From assembly GCA_946184295.1 (NCBI GenBank), contig CAMHEZ010000006.1:1-64000 (forward strand): a stretch of DNA of 64,000 nt, given 5' to 3'. Position 1 is the stretch's first letter; the number at the start of each line of letters is the position of its first letter. The notes beneath the pieces are model-generated. The model was not told where the DNA came from and did not search any database. It was given only the letters and a program-made list of their open reading frames with translations. The position numbers and the translations under genes were made by a program. This document shows positions 25,896-33,789 of this stretch, piece by piece. Source of the DNA: an uncultured Clostridia bacterium (GTDB lineage Bacteria > Bacillota > Clostridia > Oscillospirales > Acutalibacteraceae).

Positions 25896-26315
25896 ATGAA
25901 AAAGAAAGCTTTCATTTCCGTTCTTGTTGCATTTATTCTGGCGTTTACGGGTATCTTTGCTTTGACCAGCTGTTCGGACAATGAGCCGTGGCTGTTAAAT
26001 GACCCTGACGAGGGTACCGTGACCTTTGGGAATATTGATAAAGAGGTTGATTGTGACATTGACCTGCTCGAAGGCGACAACAAGATTGATGTTACGGTGG
26101 AAAAGGGACAGCTTCATATTGTAGTTACAGCCACTGTGACAGATGACGAGGGCAATGAAACAAAAGACACAATTTATGAGGGCGATTTTAAGAAATCCGA
26201 TTCCTTTACGGTGAATGCTTCTTCGGCGGAGAACTATGTGTTTACTGTCAGCGGCAAGAAGGCCACCGGTACCATTCAGTACCCTGTGGAAGAAGTAGAG
26301 GAAGTGACGGAGTAA
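25896..26315 (+). CDS. Small lipoprotein of unknown function
   Basis: 139 residues. Signal peptide with lipobox LTSC and lipidation near Cys26. The mature part is acidic and made of beta-like strands (KIDVTVEKGQLHIVVTATV, SDSFTVNASSAENYVFTVSG). TAGGAGG is 10 bases before the ATG. Single-gene unit with its own promoter and terminator. No family assigned. Confidence 0.75.
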   Translation: MKKKAFISVLVAFILAFTGIFALTSCSDNEPWLLNDPDEGTVTFGNIDKEVDCDIDLLEGDNKIDVTVEKGQLHIVVTATVTDDEGNETKDTIYEGDFKKSDSFTVNASSAENYVFTVSGKKATGTIQYPVEEVEEVTE

Positions 26316-26350
26316 TCTATTGACAAGTTAGCAGAACGATGTGATTTGAC

Positions 26351-26402
26351 GGCGGTGTAAACCATAAAACCGTGTTGTTTATGGTTTGCGCCGCTGTTTT
26401 TT
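26351..26402 (+). terminator. Terminator after the lipoprotein gene
   Basis: GGCGGTGTAAACCATAAA pairs with TTTATGGTTTGCGCCGC around a short loop and six T follow. Confidence 0.9.
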
Positions 26403-26428
26403 GCTGCAAAAAAAATTTCGATTCCCTC

Positions 26429-26456
26429 TTGACATTTGTGTATTACTGTGTATAAT
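26429..26456 (+). promoter_or_regulatory. Strong sigma-A promoter of the GntR-ABC operon
   Basis: Consensus TTGACA at 26429-26434 and TATAAT at 26451-26456 with a 16-base spacer. Confidence 0.9.
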
Positions 26457-26470
26457 GAATATATACAGTA
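26444..26470 (+). promoter_or_regulatory. Probable operator for the GntR regulator
   Basis: TACTGTGTATA at 26444-26454 and TATATACAGTA at 26460-26470 form an inverted repeat with one mismatch and a 5-base centre. It covers the -10 box and the predicted start, so binding would block transcription. GntR proteins of the YtrA group commonly repress their own ABC operons through such dyads. Confidence 0.75.
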
Positions 26471-26531
26471 TGAATGATTGATGCGCATAATCATTTCTGC
26501 TGTGTGTGTTTGGAAAGGAGGCATGTGCTTT

Positions 26532-26903
26532 TTGAAAATCATTATATCCAATTCGGATTCGCGCCCTATTTACGAGCAGATTACCGCCCAAATTAAAAAT
26601 CTGATTATCAGCGGTGAACTCAAAGCGGGGGACACCCTGCCTTCCATGCGCTTTCTGGCCAAGGAGCTGCGCATCAGCGTTATCACCACCAAACGCGCCT
26701 ATGAGGAATTGGAGCGCGACGGCTTCATCGAGACGGTCGCGGGGAAGGGCAGCTTCGTGGCGGGCATGAATACCGAATTTATCAGGGAAGAGCATCTCCG
26801 TATTGCAGAGGAGCATCTGCAAAAGGCCGTGGAGGCTGCCAAATCGGCGGGTATTTCCAAGGACGAGCTGGCGGAAACGCTGGAAATGCTGTATGAATCA
26901 TAA
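26532..26903 (+). CDS. GntR-family repressor, YtrA subfamily
   Basis: 123 residues from a TTG at 26532, giving MKIIISNSDSRPIYEQI, the usual start of the family. AGGAGG at 26516-26521 is 10 bases from this TTG but only 1 base from the in-frame ATG at 26523. A winged helix occupies residues 10-75 (LPSMRFLAKELRISVITTKR), followed by a short dimerisation helix instead of a ligand domain. It should repress the ABC genes that follow at 26935 through the operator at 26444. Confidence 0.9.
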   Translation: MKIIISNSDSRPIYEQITAQIKNLIISGELKAGDTLPSMRFLAKELRISVITTKRAYEELERDGFIETVAGKGSFVAGMNTEFIREEHLRIAEEHLQKAVEAAKSAGISKDELAETLEMLYES

Positions 26904-26934
26904 GAAAAAGGAAAGGTTTAGGTGACATATCGTT

Positions 26935-27789
26935 ATGGCGAACCACAACGCAATTGAAATCAGAAATGTAAGCAAACATTATGAGGGTTTCACGCTGCAC
27001 ATTGACACGCTGGATATCCCCAAGGGTTGTATTATGGGGCTGGTCGGCTCCAACGGTGCGGGCAAATCCACGATGATTAAGGCGATTCTGGATCTGATTC
27101 CCCTGAACAGCGGCGAGATTGCCATTCACGGCGAAAGCCATCACAATCCGACCGTGCGGGAGGATATCGGCGTGGTATTTGACGAGCTGAAATTCCCGCA
27201 GATTTTCACCGCCAAGGACGTGCGGCTGGTGATGAAGGGTGCTTACAAAAACTGGGACGACGCGCTGTTTGAAAACTATCTGACGCAGTTTAACTTGCCC
27301 GTGAAGAAGAAGATCAAGGATTTTTCCCGCGGCATGAAGATGAAGCTCTCGCTGGCGGCGGCGTTGGCACATCACCCCAAGCTGCTGATTCTCGACGAGG
27401 CCACCAGCGGCATTGACCCGGTGGTACGTGACGAGATTCTGGACATTTTCCTTGCGTTCATTCAGGATGAGGAACACACCATTCTGGCGTCCTCCCACAT
27501 CATCAGCGACATCGAAAAGGCCGCGGATTACGTCACCTTCATCAACAACGGAAAGATCGTCTTTTGTGAAGAAAAGGATGCGCTTATGGAGGAATACCGT
27601 CTGGTCAAGTGCGGCAATGAGGAATTGGGCAGCGTGGACAAATCCAAGATCGTGGGGATTCGTACCAACACCTTCGGCGCGGAGCTGCTCATGCGCACGG
27701 AGGACGTGCCGGAGGGATTCGTCTCGGCCAAGGCCGGCATTGAGGACATCATGCTTATGATGATTAAGAACGAAGGTGCGGGCAGATGA
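26935..27789 (+). CDS. ABC transporter ATP-binding protein, YtrB-like
   Basis: 284 residues with Walker A GSNGAGKSTM, signature FSRGMKMKLS and Walker B LLILDEATSGIDPV. Follows the GntR repressor by 31 bases and overlaps the first permease by ATGA. Together they form a GntR-controlled exporter of the type induced by cell-wall-active antibiotics in other Firmicutes; the inducer here is unknown. Confidence 0.92.
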   Translation: MANHNAIEIRNVSKHYEGFTLHIDTLDIPKGCIMGLVGSNGAGKSTMIKAILDLIPLNSGEIAIHGESHHNPTVREDIGVVFDELKFPQIFTAKDVRLVMKGAYKNWDDALFENYLTQFNLPVKKKIKDFSRGMKMKLSLAAALAHHPKLLILDEATSGIDPVVRDEILDIFLAFIQDEEHTILASSHIISDIEKAADYVTFINNGKIVFCEEKDALMEEYRLVKCGNEELGSVDKSKIVGIRTNTFGAELLMRTEDVPEGFVSAKAGIEDIMLMMIKNEGAGR

Positions 27790-28487
27790 AAGGGCTTGTG
27801 ATAAAAGATTTGCTGTCGGTGCGGACGGCACTGCCGCTGCTGGGCGTGATGCTCTGCGTCCCCATGCTGATTGCCGTTATACCTGCGGCGGTTGGCGCAC
27901 AGACCGTTTCCGCAGGCGTGCTGTCGGTGTTGTATGCGGTCCTTGCGGGTATGTTCTGTATTCTCAACGTGGTGACGTCGCTGAGCTTTGCCAGTTACGA
28001 CGAACAGTGCGGCTGGGATACCTTCGGGGCGGCACTGCCGGTCAGCCGCGCCAAAGTGGTGCTGGCGCGGTACGGTGCCGGCGCGTTGCTGCTGCTGGGC
28101 TCGCTGGCGGTACTGCTGTTGGTGCAGTTCTTCTGCCTGATTGGCGCGGGGCAGCCGATGGACGGATATATTCCCGCAGCCATTTTTATCGTCTGCCTTA
28201 CGGTGGAAGGCGTGATGCACCCGATTCTGTATCGGTTCGGAGCGCAGATCGGCGGATATATCTTCGCGGGAACGGCCATGCTGTTCGGCCTCGGCATGAC
28301 GGCACTCGGCAGATACATGGGCGAAATGTCGGAAATGTCTGAGGAAGAGATTGACGCACTGATCGAGCAGGCATTGAGCGGACATTATTTTGCGATCGCC
28401 GCCGTGATTGGGGTGACTGTCAGCGTGGTGCTGTATGGACTGTCGATGTTGCTGAGTATTCGGATTTATCAAAAGAAGGAATTTTGA
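27786..28487 (+). CDS. ABC-2 permease, first subunit
   Basis: 233 residues, six predicted helices, starting MKGLVIKDLLSVRTALPLL. The motif YDEQCGWDTFGAALPVSRAK after helix 2 recurs in the next protein as HDEQCDWDVFGNALPVSRRQ, so the two are paralogues. It ends with a conserved IYQKKEF tail. ATGA overlap with the ATPase gene. Confidence 0.87.
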   Translation: MKGLVIKDLLSVRTALPLLGVMLCVPMLIAVIPAAVGAQTVSAGVLSVLYAVLAGMFCILNVVTSLSFASYDEQCGWDTFGAALPVSRAKVVLARYGAGALLLLGSLAVLLLVQFFCLIGAGQPMDGYIPAAIFIVCLTVEGVMHPILYRFGAQIGGYIFAGTAMLFGLGMTALGRYMGEMSEMSEEEIDALIEQALSGHYFAIAAVIGVTVSVVLYGLSMLLSIRIYQKKEF

Positions 28488-28498
28488 GGTGATATCAA

Positions 28499-29203
28499 AT
28501 GAAGGGTTTGATTTACAAAGATTTGCTGTGTCTGAAGCAGGTGGGTATCACCATGCTGCTGCTGAGCGGGTTTTATGTCGTGATGGGCATGATGAACAAC
28601 AGCAGCGGCGGCATGGTTAATTATTTTCCCATGCTGGCGATGATCGTGAGTATTATGGTGCCGCTGAACTGCGCGGGGCATGACGAGCAGTGCGACTGGG
28701 ACGTGTTTGGCAACGCGCTGCCCGTCAGCCGCCGACAGGTGGTGCTGGCGCGGTACGGGGCGAGTCTCATCGTGATGCTGGCTGCTGCGGCGATTGCGGT
28801 GGGGACGGATTTCCTCTATTATTTTGTGTTTTATTCTCCGCTGAACGTGGGGGAGATGTGCTATCCGCTGGTGGTGTCGCTTCTGTACGTGGCGATTTTC
28901 CAGCCGATTATCTACAAATTCGGCGCGAACAAGAGCCGGTTCATCATCGTGGCGATTATGGTGCTGCCGCTGGTGCTGTTTGCCGTGCTAATCTTCGGTC
29001 TGCTGGCACTGCCCGAGGCCGACCCGGTGAGTCTTTCCGACGCGGCAGCTGAGGTGGAGGAAGTCAGCATTGACATCGACGTGGGGGCTGCGATAGAACG
29101 CATAGCGGTCCCGGCGTCGCTCATCGGAACGGCGGTGTGCGGCGGGTTGTATGCTCTGTCCTGCCTGCTGAGTATGTCCATCTATCAGAAGAAGCAGCTT
29201 TGA
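28499..29203 (+). CDS. ABC-2 permease, second subunit
   Basis: 234 residues, starting MKGLIYKDLLCLKQVG, with six helices, the same WD-FG-ALPVSR motif and an IYQKKQL tail. Tandem duplicate of the previous gene, 11 bases downstream. An acidic stretch (AAAEVEEVSIDIDVGAAIE) precedes the last helix, suggesting an external loop. The two subunits probably form a heterodimer. Confidence 0.87.
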   Translation: MKGLIYKDLLCLKQVGITMLLLSGFYVVMGMMNNSSGGMVNYFPMLAMIVSIMVPLNCAGHDEQCDWDVFGNALPVSRRQVVLARYGASLIVMLAAAAIAVGTDFLYYFVFYSPLNVGEMCYPLVVSLLYVAIFQPIIYKFGANKSRFIIVAIMVLPLVLFAVLIFGLLALPEADPVSLSDAAAEVEEVSIDIDVGAAIERIAVPASLIGTAVCGGLYALSCLLSMSIYQKKQL

Positions 29204-29226
29204 TTTTTGTTTCTTTGCAAATGAAA

Positions 29227-29272
29227 ACAGCGCGGTGCTGTGTCCGTTATTAGGACGTCAGTATCGCGCTGT
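29227..29272. terminator. Hairpin between convergent genes
   Basis: ACAGCGCG pairs with CGCGCTGT, with internal pairing between. It lies between the permease stop and the convergent Rpn-like gene and could serve both, though T-runs are weak. Confidence 0.6.
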
Positions 29273-29279
29273 GTGTTTG

Positions 29280-30182
29280 TTATCCCATGGAAGTGGCCAG
29301 TTCGTTAATCTTTTCGAGCGGCAGACCTGTCACCTTGGCGATGTTCTCTTTGGAAAGCAGTCCGAGCCGCAGCAGATTGACCGCCGTTTCGGCTTTGCCT
29401 TCGATTTTGCCCTCGATTTTGCCCTCGATTTTACCCTCGATTTTACCCTCGATTTTGCCTTCTATTTTTCCTTCGATTTTGCCCTCCATGAATCTTGATT
29501 TGTCATACTGCTCTCTTTGATAATTTTCGTCGAAAATAACCGACATCATATTGATGACCTCCGTTTCTCTCTTGGAAAGATACTCTGTCAGATAGCCGCG
29601 TTCTTTACAAATCCGGATCGTTTCCTTCGCACACTCTATCCCATCTTTGAAGTGAGCTCTCTGTTCGTCAAACACCCGGCAAAAGCCCACATATTGTCCG
29701 CAAAGCGATGCGTCGACGGAATGAAATACCTTGACCCTTACGTCAACCGGTGATTGTCCGCCGAAATAAGTCTCGTTGAATGAAATTTCTTCCGGCACAC
29801 TGGTCGTACCGGTGTAAATCACGTGCAGTTCCGGCCTGGGCAGTTTGACTTTGGAATGACTATGCACACTCTGCACGGTTTCGTCCAAATAGCGGCGGTA
29901 GGTCTCCGCCAGATAAAACATCATGCGTAGCGGAATATTGGGGCACCAGGTGCTTTGCGCCTCTACCAGCGTGATGAGCTTGTCTTTTACCAGGAAGCTC
30001 AGGTCATTGTAGAGTGTGTTGACAATGACCGCGCCCAGCGTTTCAACGGTGATATCTTCTATCTTTACATCGGTGTCCTCCGGGTGAAGTTCCCGATACA
30101 GGCGGTAAACATTTGTCATGTCGCTGAACATATCGACAAATACGTTGTTTTTGGATTGTCTGTCCGTGGTTTGCTGTGCCAT
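29280..30182 (-). CDS. Rpn-like PD-(D/E)XK nuclease-family protein
   Basis: About 300 residues from the ATG at 30182, which has GGGAGGTG before it. The region YNDLSFLVKDKLITLVEAQS carries the Asp and Glu-x-Gln of the Rpn nuclease core. A helical middle is followed by seven consecutive GKIE units and a GKAE, then a C-terminal helix. Such genes are often labelled transposase, but the known activity is DNA cleavage linked to recombination; no element ends are seen here. The repeat tract is encoded by 12-base units. Confidence 0.8.
   Translation of the reverse strand: MAQQTTDRQSKNNVFVDMFSDMTNVYRLYRELHPEDTDVKIEDITVETLGAVIVNTLYNDLSFLVKDKLITLVEAQSTWCPNIPLRMMFYLAETYRRYLDETVQSVHSHSKVKLPRPELHVIYTGTTSVPEEISFNETYFGGQSPVDVRVKVFHSVDASLCGQYVGFCRVFDEQRAHFKDGIECAKETIRICKERGYLTEYLSKRETEVINMMSVIFDENYQREQYDKSRFMEGKIEGKIEGKIEGKIEGKIEGKIEGKIEGKAETAVNLLRLGLLSKENIAKVTGLPLEKINELATSMG
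29392..29487. repeat. 12-base tandem repeat encoding GKIE units
   Basis: About eight units of the form ATTTTGCCCTCG (plus strand), with A/G and C/T differences between copies, encode GK(I/A)E eight times on the minus strand. Unit length keeps the frame. Confidence 0.92.
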
Positions 30183-30256
30183 TGGCGACACCTCCCTCTG
30201 TCACTGTTATTATAGCATATTTCCTGAAAAAAATCAATCGGTATTCCGCAGAGCGA

Positions 30257-30294
30257 TACAAAAGGGTCTTTGCACCGCATGGCGTGCAAAGACC
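30257..30294 (-). terminator. Terminator of the polymer-export operon
   Basis: On the minus strand GGTCTTTGCA and TGCAAAGACC form a stem followed by CTTTTGT. The T-run is short. Confidence 0.65.
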
Positions 30295-30300
30295 TGATGC

Positions 30301-31203
30301 TTACGTATTCAGAATGGAATTGGCCTTGGGCTTGGGGGCAGGTTTGCCGCCGAGAATGTCTTCTTCGTACACGCGGACAGCTTCTTCGATGGGGCCGTCG
30401 TAGTAGACCTTGCTCTGATACAGCACAATGCCGCGTTTGCAGAACTGCTTGGCCATGGTACTGGAATGAGTGACGAGCAGCAGCGTGGTGTTGTCCTCCG
30501 AGATGATCTTGTTGACGATGTTGCTGCACTTCTTGCGGAAGGCTGCGTCGCCCACACTGAGGGCTTCGTCCACGATGAGGATTTCCGGCTCGATGTTGGC
30601 GTTAATGGCAAATCCCAGACGTGCTTTCATACCGCTGGAATAGGTACGGACAGGCTGGTCAATGTATTCGCCGATATCCGCAAATTCCACGATGGCCGGT
30701 TCGTACTTCTGAATAGTCTCGTCGGTCATGCCGCGCATATGCCCCCGCAGATAGATGTTCTCGCGTCCGGTAAACTCCGGGTCGAAGCCTGCGGTCAGCT
30801 CGAGCAGCGCGCTGACCTCGCCGTTGACCTCGACTTCGCCCGATGTGGGGAAGAGCACGCCGGTAATCATCTTGAGCAGCGTGGACTTGCCCGCGCCGTT
30901 TTTGCCGAGAAAGGCGACCGACTCGCCGCGGCGTATCTCAAAGGTGAGGTCATCGTTGGCGGTGTTCAGGGAATAATTGACCCGTTTGGTGAAGAGCGAC
31001 AGCAGACGGCTTTTTTTGCTCTTGAAAAGTTTGAACTGCTTGGTGACATGGTTTAAGCGAATGACCACGTCGGTGTCCGGCGGCACATAGACGGGTGTTT
31101 CATGTTGTTCCTGTGTACTTTGTGTCGCGACGGTTTCGGCGGCACAGTCCTGTGTTGCCGCCTGGCCTGCCTCGTTCTTCTGAGAAAGCGAAAGATCGGA
31201 CAT
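30301..31203 (-). CDS. ABC ATPase for cell-surface polymer export, TagH/RfbE-like
   Basis: 300 residues. A 45-residue Gln/Thr-rich lead precedes the ATPase, with Walker A GKNGAGKSTL, signature YSSGMKARL and Walker B ILIVDEALSVGD. These are features of the TagH/Wzt ATPases that export teichoic acids or O-antigen. There is no long C-terminal polymer-binding domain. The permease gene lies 36 bases upstream. The last gene of the unit. Confidence 0.9.
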   Translation of the reverse strand: MSDLSLSQKNEAGQAATQDCAAETVATQSTQEQHETPVYVPPDTDVVIRLNHVTKQFKLFKSKKSRLLSLFTKRVNYSLNTANDDLTFEIRRGESVAFLGKNGAGKSTLLKMITGVLFPTSGEVEVNGEVSALLELTAGFDPEFTGRENIYLRGHMRGMTDETIQKYEPAIVEFADIGEYIDQPVRTYSSGMKARLGFAINANIEPEILIVDEALSVGDAAFRKKCSNIVNKIISEDNTTLLLVTHSSTMAKQFCKRGIVLYQSKVYYDGPIEEAVRVYEEDILGGKPAPKPKANSILNT

Positions 31204-31239
31204 TAGGGGGATTCCTCCTTTGCCGGGAAAAATGAGAAG

Positions 31240-32067
31240 TTACAGTACGTCGGGCAAATCCTTGCGGGTTTTGTTGTAGATGTAGAGGCTCGCTGCCCAC
31301 ATGAACAGCGTAACCGCGAAAAACGCCAGCGTCGATTTATACCGCTCCGGGCTCCAGAACCATTTGTGGTAGATATAGCAGTCGCGATAGCCCGAACAGA
31401 TGTAGGTCACGGGATTGACCTTGAGCAGGCGGCGCAGCCAGACGTTGTGAATCTTCGACGCGTCATACATGATGCCCGACAGCCAGAATACCGCCGTAGT
31501 CAGCGACTTGATGAGATTGCCGTAGTCCTGGCTGAGAATCGACAGTGTGGCGTTGAATAAGGTAAAGGGAGTAAACAGCAGGAACTGACACGCCATGTAA
31601 TAAATCAATTGCAAATAATACACCGTTGGCCAGTGCCGGTAGAAGCAGTAAATGACAATCACCACGCCAGTCAGCAGCATATTGACCAGCATTTTGGAAA
31701 GGCTGACAAAGGTGGGAATGGTGGATACCGGGAAGCGCATCTTGGTGACAAGGTAGCTGTATTTCTTGATGCAGCCCGTTCCCTGCGTAAGCAGTTCCGA
31801 GATGTAGAACCACGGAATAATGCCGCCGATGAGCCACAGAAAAAATTCATAGGTCACACCCTGATCGTTGGTGACAGGTTTGGAAGCCCGGATTCCCACC
31901 GAAAAGGCGAAGAAATACACGAAGATCGTGATCGACGGCTTGATGACCGTCCACAGCCAGCCAAGGCTTGCGCCGCGGTAGGTCTTGACGATGTCGGCCC
32001 GCGCCAGCTCGATGAGCTGCTTGCGGAACGCCATATGTTCCGAAATGAAGAGTTTCAAACTTTCCAT
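31240..32067 (-). CDS. ABC-2 permease for surface polymer export, TagG-like
   Basis: 275 residues from the ATG at 32067 with AGAGG upstream. An amphipathic start (ELARADIVKTYRGASLGWLW) is followed by six helices, the pattern of TagG/Wzm permeases. Pairs with the ATPase at 30301 to move an undecaprenyl-linked glycopolymer across the membrane. It has its own promoter at 32100-32128. Confidence 0.9.
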   Translation of the reverse strand: MESLKLFISEHMAFRKQLIELARADIVKTYRGASLGWLWTVIKPSITIFVYFFAFSVGIRASKPVTNDQGVTYEFFLWLIGGIIPWFYISELLTQGTGCIKKYSYLVTKMRFPVSTIPTFVSLSKMLVNMLLTGVVIVIYCFYRHWPTVYYLQLIYYMACQFLLFTPFTLFNATLSILSQDYGNLIKSLTTAVFWLSGIMYDASKIHNVWLRRLLKVNPVTYICSGYRDCYIYHKWFWSPERYKSTLAFFAVTLFMWAASLYIYNKTRKDLPDVL

Positions 32068-32099
32068 AGACAACCTCTTTTTAGTTGGGAGTTGATAGT

Positions 32100-32128
32100 A
32101 TTATACCATAAGGCAATGCAAAAATCAA
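32100..32128 (-). promoter_or_regulatory. Promoter of the TagGH-like genes
   Basis: On the minus strand, TTGATT (32128-32123) and TATAAT (32105-32100) with a 17-base spacer, about 33 bases upstream of the permease start. Confidence 0.8.
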
Positions 32129-32152
32129 TATGCACGCCTGCCGTATTCGCCA

Positions 32153-32863
32153 TTATGAATGATAAATGGAATGGAATATCGCCTCGGCGAGGGGCAGGTC
32201 GCTGGGATGCGTGATTTTGATGTTGGACGGACTGCCCTCCGAAATGGCCACTTTGTGTCCGCGCAGACGCAATACGGCGGAAGCGTCCGTGACACGGCGC
32301 TTTTCCTCAGCAGTGAGAGAACACAGCATCTCACAAAATGCTTTCATACGGAAGGTCTGCGGGGTCTGCACGCTGTAAAGCGTTGCCCTGTCGGGAACGC
32401 TGTCAATAACAGAACCGTCTGCCGATACACAGATGGTGTCCACGCTGGGAATGGCCACCGTCGCGCCGCCATATTGTCTGGCGGCCTGAATGCTCGACAG
32501 AATCATCTGGTGCGTGACGAAGGGGCGCACGCAGTCGTGCGTAATGAGTATGTCATCATCTTCGATGGGAGCGAGGCTTGCAAAGAATGTGCAGGCGTTC
32601 TCCAGCGAGCCGGTGCGGTCCGCGCCACCTTCGGCAACGTCGGCTTTGCCGTGAAGGTCGGAATATTCGGCAAGCAGTTTTTGGGTGTATTTGATGTATG
32701 CTGCCGGAACGCAGACCACAATACGATCAATACACTCACAGGTGGCAAATTGCCGCACGGTGTGAATCAGAATGGGCGTGCCATTGATGGGCAGAAATTG
32801 CTTGGGCAGGTCGCCGCCCATGCGTGTACCCTGACCGCCCGCAAGAATCGCCGCGTAATTCAT
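32153..32863 (-). CDS. IspD/TarI-family cytidylyltransferase
   Basis: 236 residues. The nucleotide-binding start AAILAGGQGTRMGG and the LPKQFL motif define the family. ITHDCVRPFVTHQMI and the linkage to TagGH-like export genes recall TarI (CDP-ribitol synthesis for teichoic acid) more than IspD (isoprenoid synthesis), in which this motif usually reads HDAARP. Sequence alone does not settle it. TGATG overlap with the phosphatase gene upstream. Confidence 0.85.
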   Translation of the reverse strand: MNYAAILAGGQGTRMGGDLPKQFLPINGTPILIHTVRQFATCECIDRIVVCVPAAYIKYTQKLLAEYSDLHGKADVAEGGADRTGSLENACTFFASLAPIEDDDILITHDCVRPFVTHQMILSSIQAARQYGGATVAIPSVDTICVSADGSVIDSVPDRATLYSVQTPQTFRMKAFCEMLCSLTAEEKRRVTDASAVLRLRGHKVAISEGSPSNIKITHPSDLPLAEAIFHSIYHS

Positions 32864-33321
32864 CAGAGCTTTCCCTCCCGCCGCAAGTAGTCATAAAAGG
32901 CTTCGCAGCCCTCCAGAATGTCGTCGTAAGCCTGCTGGAAGTCACGGGTGTACCACGGGTCGGAGATGTCGCGGGGATTGTCCGAAAAATCGAGCAGCCG
33001 CCGGATTTTGCCTTCCGGATCACCGTTCGTGACGCGATCGAGCGAGCGGACGTTGCGTCTCTCCATACAGAGTATGTAGTCGTAGTGTTGATAATCGGCA
33101 GGACTGAACTTTACGGCCCGCTTGCCCGCGCAGGAAATGCCATGCTGCGCGAGCATCTGCGCGGCGGGCGCATAGACCGCGTTGCCCTCCTCTTCGCTGC
33201 TGGTGGCGCATGAAGCAATCTCAAACGACCCGCCGCGCCGTTTCACCATATCTTTCAAAATAAACTCCGCCATGGGCGAGCGGCAGATATTGCCCAGACA
33301 GACAAACATCACCTTTATCAT
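32863..33321 (-). CDS. Low-molecular-weight protein tyrosine phosphatase
   Basis: 152 residues from the ATG at 33321 (an in-frame ATG at 33333 is possible). The P-loop CLGNICRS has Cys8 and Arg14, and the general acid Asp121 lies in DPWY. In Firmicutes such enzymes often sit with polysaccharide genes and dephosphorylate tyrosine kinases that regulate polymer export, which fits the operon here. Confidence 0.92.
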   Translation of the reverse strand: MIKVMFVCLGNICRSPMAEFILKDMVKRRGGSFEIASCATSSEEEGNAVYAPAAQMLAQHGISCAGKRAVKFSPADYQHYDYILCMERRNVRSLDRVTNGDPEGKIRRLLDFSDNPRDISDPWYTRDFQQAYDDILEGCEAFYDYLRREGKL

Positions 33322-33371
33322 ATGGCTGTCCACCGTCCCTATTGAAAATTTAACGTGTCAGTCTACCTAAT

Positions 33372-33399
33372 AGTTTACCATAGAAACAGGGATTGTCAA
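33372..33399 (-). promoter_or_regulatory. Promoter of the phosphatase operon
   Basis: Minus-strand TTGACA (33399-33394) and TAAACT (33377-33372), 16-base spacer. Confidence 0.7.
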
Positions 33400-33452
33400 C
33401 CAATAATTGCCCCGCGTATCCGCAAAAATTTGCAAATCATGGCGGGAAATGA

Positions 33453-33481
33453 TTGACAAGGCGTTGTGGAAATGGTATAAT
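33453..33481 (+). promoter_or_regulatory. Consensus sigma-A promoter before the palindrome and CPBP gene
   Basis: TTGACA and TATAAT with a 17-base spacer, both perfect. The transcript would run through the whole palindrome before reaching the gene at 33790. Confidence 0.85.
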
Positions 33482-33522
33482 TATTACGATATTTGATATA
33501 TCGACACACGACACAATTTTAG

Positions 33523-33686
33523 GAGCCTGCTGACGTATCTCGGCGTGTGCGTACTGCGCCGTCAGATTTTTCGTCAGATGTAGTGAAATTGCTGTCGCCA
33601 TACTGTCGTATTGCAAGGCAATTTTCGCGAAATATGACGGAAAAGATGCAAGCAGGACGTGCGCGAAGAGATGCGTCAGCAGGCTC
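33523..33686. repeat. Long palindromic element with 19-base inverted ends
   Basis: GAGCCTGCTGACGTATCTC at 33523-33541 and GAGATGCGTCAGCAGGCTC at 33668-33686 are inverted copies with one mismatch. Internal parts also pair (AAATTGC/GCAATTT and a GTCAGATTTTTC-like segment against GAAAAGATG), so the whole 164 bases can fold into one imperfect hairpin. It shares its GAGCCTG start and ATCTCGGCG motif with the element at 7152. Confidence 0.8.
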
Positions 33687-33789
33687 TAAGGTTAGCCGTT
33701 GGGATTCCGTGATGCGAGATGAGGGAGAGGATATCACTCCTGACTACTCACTCCTAACGACTAACGAATCTGAAAGGGGTATGCAAAAA

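Larger units (their letters stand above)
33334..33789. other. Intergenic region with two divergent promoters and a palindromic element
   Basis: Holds the minus-strand promoter at 33372-33399, the plus-strand promoter at 33453-33481, and the palindrome at 33523-33686. The open frame running from 33547 into the CPBP gene crosses the palindrome and has no ribosome site at its start, so I do not count it as coding. Confidence 0.7.

Noticed and set aside
29280-30182. Annotation of the Rpn-like genes as transposases of an insertion sequence
   Set aside because: No terminal inverted repeats or target duplications; Rpn proteins are nuclease-like and not IS transposases in the usual sense.
33547-33780. 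N-terminal extension of the CPBP protease frame
   Set aside because: It runs through the palindrome at 33523-33686 and lacks a ribosome site; starts at 33781 or 33790 fit the family.
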